From positions 1,781 through 19,941 of the forward strand of contig JAUMTV010000062.1 of assembly GCA_030531025.1 (NCBI GenBank): DNA of 18,161 nucleotides. Reading direction: 5' to 3'. Positions within the stretch are counted from its first letter, which is position 1. The number at the start of each line of letters is the position of its first letter. Under the pieces are notes generated by a model that saw nothing but the letters and a program-made list of their open reading frames with translations, searched no databases and was not told the origin of the DNA. Shown here piece by piece: positions 13,193-18,161 of the stretch. A program made the translations under genes and the position numbers. The stretch is from Turicibacter sp. (lineage in GTDB: Bacteria; Bacillota; Bacilli; MOL361; Turicibacteraceae).

Positions 13193-13468
13193 CTTGTAGG
13201 CGGGATGATGTTAGTTATCTTAAACTATCTTTTATATCCGGTCCTACAATATAAGGATACCCAAACCACATATCTGGCGTTTGGGTATCCTTATTCTTCT
13301 CGCAATATAGATTACTTCCTTTATCAGTAGATTCTTCTTGCTCAGAAAAATGCAGTTCTAGTATTTAAACTCATAACGAAAGTCCCCAAATAGTTGTTAT
13401 GAAATCATTGGGAGACTTTCAACTTTTATGAACTAATTTTCTTCTTTATACAAGGATTAGACCGCTAC
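13193..13468. repeat. Y module copy beside the McrBC-like genes
   Basis: It opens CTTGTAGGCGGGATGAT (13193-13209), with one extra G compared with other copies, and ends ACCGCTAC (13461-13468). It contains a 16-bp perfect hairpin (13251-13294) and a GAAAGTC/GACTTTC stem with CCCAA/TTGGG (13378-13420, one bulged A). No reading frame of note is present. Confidence 0.6.
13251..13294. repeat. 16-bp perfect hairpin
   Basis: Positions 13251-13266 (ATAAGGATACCCAAAC) and 13279-13294 are perfect inverse copies with a 12-nt loop. The shorter counterpart is at 12767-12794. Confidence 0.8.
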
Positions 13469-13521
13469 TATAAAACATTCTCCCCTTGATAAATTAAATT
13501 TACCATTTTTAAAAACTTATA

Positions 13522-15306
13522 TTATTGCATTAAAAATATTGATAGAATATCGGTTAAATTTCTAATACCACTCCTAGGGGTAACTTCAACAATTCCTGTA
13601 GTATTCATAAATTCTCTTCCCTTAGTTTTACTTAACGCACCATTCTGATGTCGATAAATCTTAGATTTTTCGACATCACTCTTCCCTTTTAATATCCACA
13701 TGAATTTTTTTCCATTATTATCTGAAACATCAGATATTGAGTAAACATATTTGTATACCATATCTTTAAAATCAATTGTTTTCTCCCGTCTCCATTTTGC
13801 ATCTAAAATAGCATAATTGCTAACGTTTTTATGAGTAACATACTTAATAACAAAATCTGGCCTAAAATAACTTCTATCTGTTCTAAATAAGGTTATACCA
13901 TTAGTAGTATTTGAATTTTGAGAATAAATAACTGGCTGTGAATAAACAAATATCTCAGTATCTCCATTGGAAAAAACAAAAGTATTATCTTCAGAAGTAT
14001 CTTTAAAATATTTACTATTTAACTCATACTTATATGATCGACGCTTACTTATATCTTCGCTATACCCTAATTCATTTAGTGACTCAAAAATTGAAAGTAA
14101 GCAATAGTATTCATATATTTGATCAGCTGTAACAAAGTTTAGTATTCTTTTTTCTTCGCTTAGATCATACTCTCCGAAAGAAAACCATCCATTAATTTCA
14201 ATAAAGATATTTCGGTAATAATGAACATTTTGAAAGATAGTAGTTGCCTTAGGTACTCTATTAATGCTCTCTTCCTCACATGTAAAAACCCTTTTATATT
14301 GCATATATATTTTTTTTATTTCTTTCAACTTCTCTTCTAATTCACTAATATAAATATTAAGATTAGCTGTTATATACGACTTAATTATCTCCTCTGATAA
14401 AATATATCCTTTTTTAAGGTTTGTTTTCTTCTCTATACCATAACTATTCTCATTCAATATTTCTTGAGCTAATGCACATTTCATCTGTAGATAGACTTTA
14501 ATATACTTTAAAAAGCCAATAATAACCCTATTCTCATATATATTACTATCTTCATACCCTGTTGAAACAAGCGTTTTTCTGGGTTGAAAATTATATCCTT
14601 GAATATATATTCCGGTTTTATAATTCACCTGTTGTAATTGCTCAGGATGTGAAACAATATAATTAATTGTCTGCGGATTAATCCTAGTTAATTTTTCAAA
14701 ATTATCAATTTTAGCGGAACTCTCCATACGATATTTCAATCCACTTTTAAAATAAGGAAAATTCATAGTATAGGTATAAAGAATTCTATCAATTAAATTC
14801 ATTTCCTTATTTAGTTTAGGATTTTGATACAATGATTTTTTCTCTCTATCAATAATGAATTGATTCTTATATAAAAAAATACTTTGTTTTTGAAGAATAA
14901 CATTTATCATTTCTCCTAGTGAATCTTGTACTTCTCTATTATAGTCATTTACTGCTACACTTAAGAATTCAGAGAACATAATCTTTTCTGTACCATCACT
15001 GAATGTTAAAATGACACTAAACTGTGCAAGTCCGAATAATAAGCTAAACCCTTTTTGATTAGTAAACTCTATCGTTGTTATATCATGTCCTTTAATGATA
15101 TATTCTTTCCACAGTGAATCACAATTATTTAATAAAACTTCAGCTTGGATTATATCAGATTCAGCTAATTCTGCTAAATTTAGTACTAATTCATAATCTA
15201 AATCTTGATATACAATTTCATGTATTTTCTCATGTTTAGATACTGCACCAGTTAAGTTTAATTCTAATGTATGCTGGTTATTCTTTAGTATAATCGAATT
15301 TTGCAT
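13522..15306 (-). CDS. McrC-like nuclease subunit (DUF2357 / PD-(D/E)XK)
   Basis: This is the nuclease partner of the adjacent McrB-like ATPase. The protein of about 594 residues has a beta-rich N-terminal part, then the DUF2357 signature STGYEDSNIYENRVIIGFLKY (about 248-268, given here only as landmarks), YEYYCLLSIFESL (about 398-410) and a C-terminal nuclease core. In that core RPDF (D484) and LDAKW (D502, K504) fit the PD-(D/E)XK active site. In-frame starts are GTG 15315 and ATG 15309 and 15306. I chose 15306, 5 nt after AGGTGG. The ATPase stop (TAG) lies 9 bp upstream, so the two are translated together. By family knowledge such pairs are type IV-like restriction systems acting on modified or foreign DNA. 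The target here is unknown. Confidence 0.85.
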   Translation of the reverse strand: MQNSIILKNNQHTLELNLTGAVSKHEKIHEIVYQDLDYELVLNLAELAESDIIQAEVLLNNCDSLWKEYIIKGHDITTIEFTNQKGFSLLFGLAQFSVILTFSDGTEKIMFSEFLSVAVNDYNREVQDSLGEMINVILQKQSIFLYKNQFIIDREKKSLYQNPKLNKEMNLIDRILYTYTMNFPYFKSGLKYRMESSAKIDNFEKLTRINPQTINYIVSHPEQLQQVNYKTGIYIQGYNFQPRKTLVSTGYEDSNIYENRVIIGFLKYIKVYLQMKCALAQEILNENSYGIEKKTNLKKGYILSEEIIKSYITANLNIYISELEEKLKEIKKIYMQYKRVFTCEEESINRVPKATTIFQNVHYYRNIFIEINGWFSFGEYDLSEEKRILNFVTADQIYEYYCLLSIFESLNELGYSEDISKRRSYKYELNSKYFKDTSEDNTFVFSNGDTEIFVYSQPVIYSQNSNTTNGITLFRTDRSYFRPDFVIKYVTHKNVSNYAILDAKWRREKTIDFKDMVYKYVYSISDVSDNNGKKFMWILKGKSDVEKSKIYRHQNGALSKTKGREFMNTTGIVEVTPRSGIRNLTDILSIFLMQ

Positions 15307-15315
15307 CATATCCAC

Positions 15316-17817
15316 CTATTTAGCAAAGAATTGATAATATTGCATATTATTATCTCCTTTTATGATAATTTCTTGGAGAATTTTATTACAAAGTGGCATA
15401 TCCGCCTTATCACATAATAGTTGTAATGATTCTAAAAACTCTTTGTATGTGTCACCAAATCCGTTAATCATAGGCATTACTTTCTGTGCTATTGCATAAT
15501 CTAAAGCAACATAACGATTTTCAGATTTATCAAATAATTTTTCTCCTGCTATACAATAGTTCTTAATCATAATTATTACACGTGGACTAAGATATAATTG
15601 GTTCTCCTTTAAGTATTTATTAATTTCATTAAATTTATCAGCTACACTTTCATCCAAACTTTGTTCATATTCTATTCCAAAGAAACGATCCAATTCATGA
15701 TATGTAATAATTGGTTGAGTTTCCATCTCGGGTACATCAATCAGATTATTTATATCTAACTCTGAACTTTTTAATAAAATTACCCAAGAACGATCGAGTA
15801 ACCGTGGTGAAAATACCTCTGTTGTATGATCATAATTAATTGTAGCCAAAAACCTTAAACTCTTTGGAATCGAAAGTTGGTAATCTTCACTTAAATTAAT
15901 CTGTCTATAAGATTTTGACATATCACAAACGTTCATAAAGTCAGCCCAGTAATGCTCTATTGGACTTAAATTTGCCTCATCAAGTAAAATGAAGTAAGGA
16001 AAATCATTTATTTTTTTTTCTGCTTCTATATTCAAAATATTAAATGCATCAAAAAGTTGTCCGTTTGCCTTATCAAATAACTTGGTTAATGGATTATAAT
16101 AACCAATAAAATCTCGTTTAGATGTCCATCCTTTCTCTACAGATACCTCTACATATCTGTTATATCTATCTTCTCGATGAAGGCCTAAACAATTAGAAAG
16201 CAAAGCACACAACGATGTCTTTCCTGTTCCTGGTTCACCGGCAAACACAGTTAAAAAGCCTTGCGTTATACACAATAAAATATTTACTATTTCATTTTTA
16301 CTCATTTTACGTTTTCCTTTATTGTTTATTAATCCATGTAAATATTCTATCAATTCTGAGGCTGTATTAAATTCATCCTTAACATTAGATATTTGTGGCT
16401 TCTTAGCAACTCTTAATTTATATTGATTCAGTTGATCTTGCTTTTCAAAACTAGCCGCTGCCTTTAGAACTTCATTAGCAATCGTTCCATTAAAAGCAAC
16501 ATCTACATAGGCACTAGCAACTTTACTTTTTATTTCATCCTCTATATCGTTATTTATTTTAGAATATTGGCTCATATTGCGACGTGCCTCTTCAATTTGT
16601 TCATTCAAATCGGCTAATTCTTTACCTAAAGCCAATCTCTGTCTAATCTCCTCAACTTCTTTTGATAATTTATTTTTTTCATCTTCAAGTTCTTCTAATT
16701 CATCATAAATCGTATTAATTTGAGACTCACTTTCAAGTTCTTGTTTTTTTTCTTTTAAATACTGAATCTCTAGTTCTAAATCATTAAGTTCCTTTCTTTT
16801 TTTACTCACTTCATTAGTATCTATTAGGGTAGCGAAAACCTCTTCATTTCCCTTAATTTGATTGATTACTTTTGCTCTAGACTTAGGATTAGATAAAATT
16901 TCATCAATGATCTTCTTCATATTATCTGAATCATTTACAGCTCTTGAGGCAACTTCTGTAGATAGTTCTTGAAGTGCTTCACTATTTTCAAACATAGTTA
17001 ATATTTTTTGTTTTCTATCATTAGTTAAATTTAACAACGAAGTACTTCGTATAATTTGTTTTAATTCATTTAAATCATAATTTGAGTTTGTTAAATTTAT
17101 TGCTTTTGCAACCTCATCCTTTAGTACTTTTATATTGATAAAGTCTATTTCTTCATAATCATAATCAAATTTATCACAAAAAATTACTTCACGTTCAATC
17201 CCATAATTATCACTCTTTTCAAATTCACTTGCATCAAACTTATAAATAACATCAGATAAATCATCCAATAAGTAACTTTTAATAAAATAATTATATTCTG
17301 ATGAATTACAAGATGAGATAAGAAGAGAAGTACTATCTTTTTTCTTCCATTCAAAGGGTCCATACAACTTCTCTGTATCTTTCAAATAGATATGTTTTGA
17401 TAATGGTTTAAGATTATAACCTTCTAATTTTAATTCTCGCGTTTCCTTTAGTTTTTCTATTGAAAGGAAGGATGGAATCTGGAATGTTTCATAAATGGGA
17501 TATTGATCTGATTCTATCTTCATTTTTTTTAATTTTGTCTCATATACACGATAGCAATTATATTTTCTCCCTTCACCAACTTCCTCAACACTTTTCTGCA
17601 AATATAATTCTGTTTTATCAATATCATAAAATCCAAATTCACTAAGTGAAATCTCACCAAAATAACTATTGCTATCAACAGTAATCGTGATCATTCCAGT
17701 TGTTGGAAACTCAGATTTTATTTCAGCCATAATAAATTCATCGCCAATAACCTCAAATATTGGACACAAATTATAGTAATTATTCATTTCTTCAATTCTT
17801 GCAAAATATACTGCCAT
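15316..17817 (-). CDS. McrB-like AAA+ ATPase with coiled coil
   Basis: The 833-residue protein would drive a translocating restriction complex with the McrC-like product. Its C-terminal AAA+ module has GEPGTGKT (527-534, Walker A), LLDEAN (611-616, Walker B), TINYDHTTEVF (about 659-669, sensor region resembling the McrB signature) and SPRLLDR (arginine finger). An acidic/basic heptad-like stretch at about 337-425 (repeated LEE, KKQEL, LNEQIEEARR) is a long coiled coil. The first 200 residues are a beta-rich domain of unknown role, perhaps a target sensor. The ATG at 17817 follows GGAGG by 5 nt, and an in-frame TTG at 17829 precedes it. The layout (coiled coil before the motor, DUF2357 partner) recalls the CoCoNuT branch of McrBC-like systems, but this is not certain. 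Confidence 0.85.
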   Translation of the reverse strand: MAVYFARIEEMNNYYNLCPIFEVIGDEFIMAEIKSEFPTTGMITITVDSNSYFGEISLSEFGFYDIDKTELYLQKSVEEVGEGRKYNCYRVYETKLKKMKIESDQYPIYETFQIPSFLSIEKLKETRELKLEGYNLKPLSKHIYLKDTEKLYGPFEWKKKDSTSLLISSCNSSEYNYFIKSYLLDDLSDVIYKFDASEFEKSDNYGIEREVIFCDKFDYDYEEIDFINIKVLKDEVAKAINLTNSNYDLNELKQIIRSTSLLNLTNDRKQKILTMFENSEALQELSTEVASRAVNDSDNMKKIIDEILSNPKSRAKVINQIKGNEEVFATLIDTNEVSKKRKELNDLELEIQYLKEKKQELESESQINTIYDELEELEDEKNKLSKEVEEIRQRLALGKELADLNEQIEEARRNMSQYSKINNDIEDEIKSKVASAYVDVAFNGTIANEVLKAAASFEKQDQLNQYKLRVAKKPQISNVKDEFNTASELIEYLHGLINNKGKRKMSKNEIVNILLCITQGFLTVFAGEPGTGKTSLCALLSNCLGLHREDRYNRYVEVSVEKGWTSKRDFIGYYNPLTKLFDKANGQLFDAFNILNIEAEKKINDFPYFILLDEANLSPIEHYWADFMNVCDMSKSYRQINLSEDYQLSIPKSLRFLATINYDHTTEVFSPRLLDRSWVILLKSSELDINNLIDVPEMETQPIITYHELDRFFGIEYEQSLDESVADKFNEINKYLKENQLYLSPRVIIMIKNYCIAGEKLFDKSENRYVALDYAIAQKVMPMINGFGDTYKEFLESLQLLCDKADMPLCNKILQEIIIKGDNNMQYYQFFAK

Positions 17818-17871
17818 AAATACCTCCAAATCAAATAAACAACTAGATTACCTATATATTTTATTTTTAAA

Positions 17872-17877
17872 ATTATA
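17872..17877 (-). promoter_or_regulatory. Possible -10 element of the McrBC-like operon
   Basis: A perfect TATAAT on the minus strand lies about 55 nt upstream of the ATPase start. I see no recognisable -35 at 16-18 nt, so only the -10 is reported. Confidence 0.35.
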
Positions 17878-18116
17878 CTAAGAATAATTTTCTAATCTCT
17901 ACATAATATTAAATTGCAATTTTTTGCTACTTTGAACACATTATCATAATGGAGTTCCTACTACCATATCCCCCTTACTTCGTTACATATTTCCTTTATC
18001 ATAATCTCTACTAATAATATAAAGATATTTTTTCGAAATTTAAAATTATTATATCATTTTTTATCTTAATTTGTATTTTTTCAATACCTAATTTTCCATT
18101 TTTTCAATTATATATA

Positions 18117-18159
18117 AGTCCAGATAAGTTTTTCATATCGGAAAACTTTTAGCTGGACT
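18117..18159. repeat. Two-part hairpin at the window edge
   Basis: AGTCCAG (18117-18123) pairs with CTGGACT (18153-18159), and AAGTTTT (18126-18132) with AAAACTT (18142-18148). It may be the terminator of a gene beyond the edge, or an element end. The window stops two bases later. Confidence 0.55.
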
Positions 18160-18161
18160 AT

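Larger units (their letters stand above)
17830..18161. other. Non-coding stretch upstream of the McrB-like gene
   Basis: It is AT-rich with no credible gene. It holds a minus-strand TATAAT (17872-17877), about 55 bp before the start and without a good -35. A GCTACTTTGAA (17925-17935) resembles the end of the Y module at 12975-12985. A hairpin lies at the window edge. Confidence 0.55.

Overview
The window is a bacterial defence island from an AT-rich, low-GC genome. Strong AGGAGG-type ribosome binding sites, TAA and TGA used as stops, TTG and GTG starts and A/T-rich wobble positions point to a Bacillota (Firmicutes) host with the standard bacterial code. I cannot name the genus from sequence alone. 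Every convincing gene lies on the minus strand, so the biological order runs from high to low coordinates.

Positions 1-9152 hold a complete type I-B CRISPR-Cas locus of the cst1/cst2 ('Tneap') kind. Read 5'->3' on the minus strand it is cas6, cas8b1 (cst1), cas7 (cst2), cas5, cas3, cas4, cas1, cas2, leader, array. The array has eleven identical 30-nt repeats in view and continues past the left edge. A strong ribosome binding site inside cas8b1 predicts a separately translated small subunit, Cas11b. Terminator-like hairpins sit directly after the cas5 and cas3 stop codons. They divide the operon into Cascade genes, cas3, and an adaptation block cas4-cas1-cas2.

Positions 9153-18161 hold single-gene or two-gene nuclease units separated by long non-coding stretches. 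These are a PD-(D/E)XK-like DUF4268 protein (10198-11124), an HNH nuclease (11328-12362) and a two-gene McrBC-like system (13522-17817: McrC/DUF2357-type nuclease and coiled-coil AAA+ ATPase). The stretches between them are filled by a diverged, repeated, hairpin-rich non-coding element not found in the cas operon. It alternates an 'X' part (a large fold, then a minus-strand terminator hairpin) with a 'Y' part of about 275-330 bp that begins with GTAGCGGGA and ends with its inverse TCCCGCTAC. Recognisable copies or remnants lie at 9289-9798, 9799-about 10096, 11208-11327, 12425-12979 and 12980-13468, with a degenerate end near 17923.

The cas genes make and use crRNAs against DNA invaders. The other three units look like independent restriction-type nucleases. 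The X-Y element is the least explained part of the window. It may be a family of miniature elements with terminal inverted repeats, a structured RNA/terminator family, or a boundary sequence along which defence genes are exchanged.
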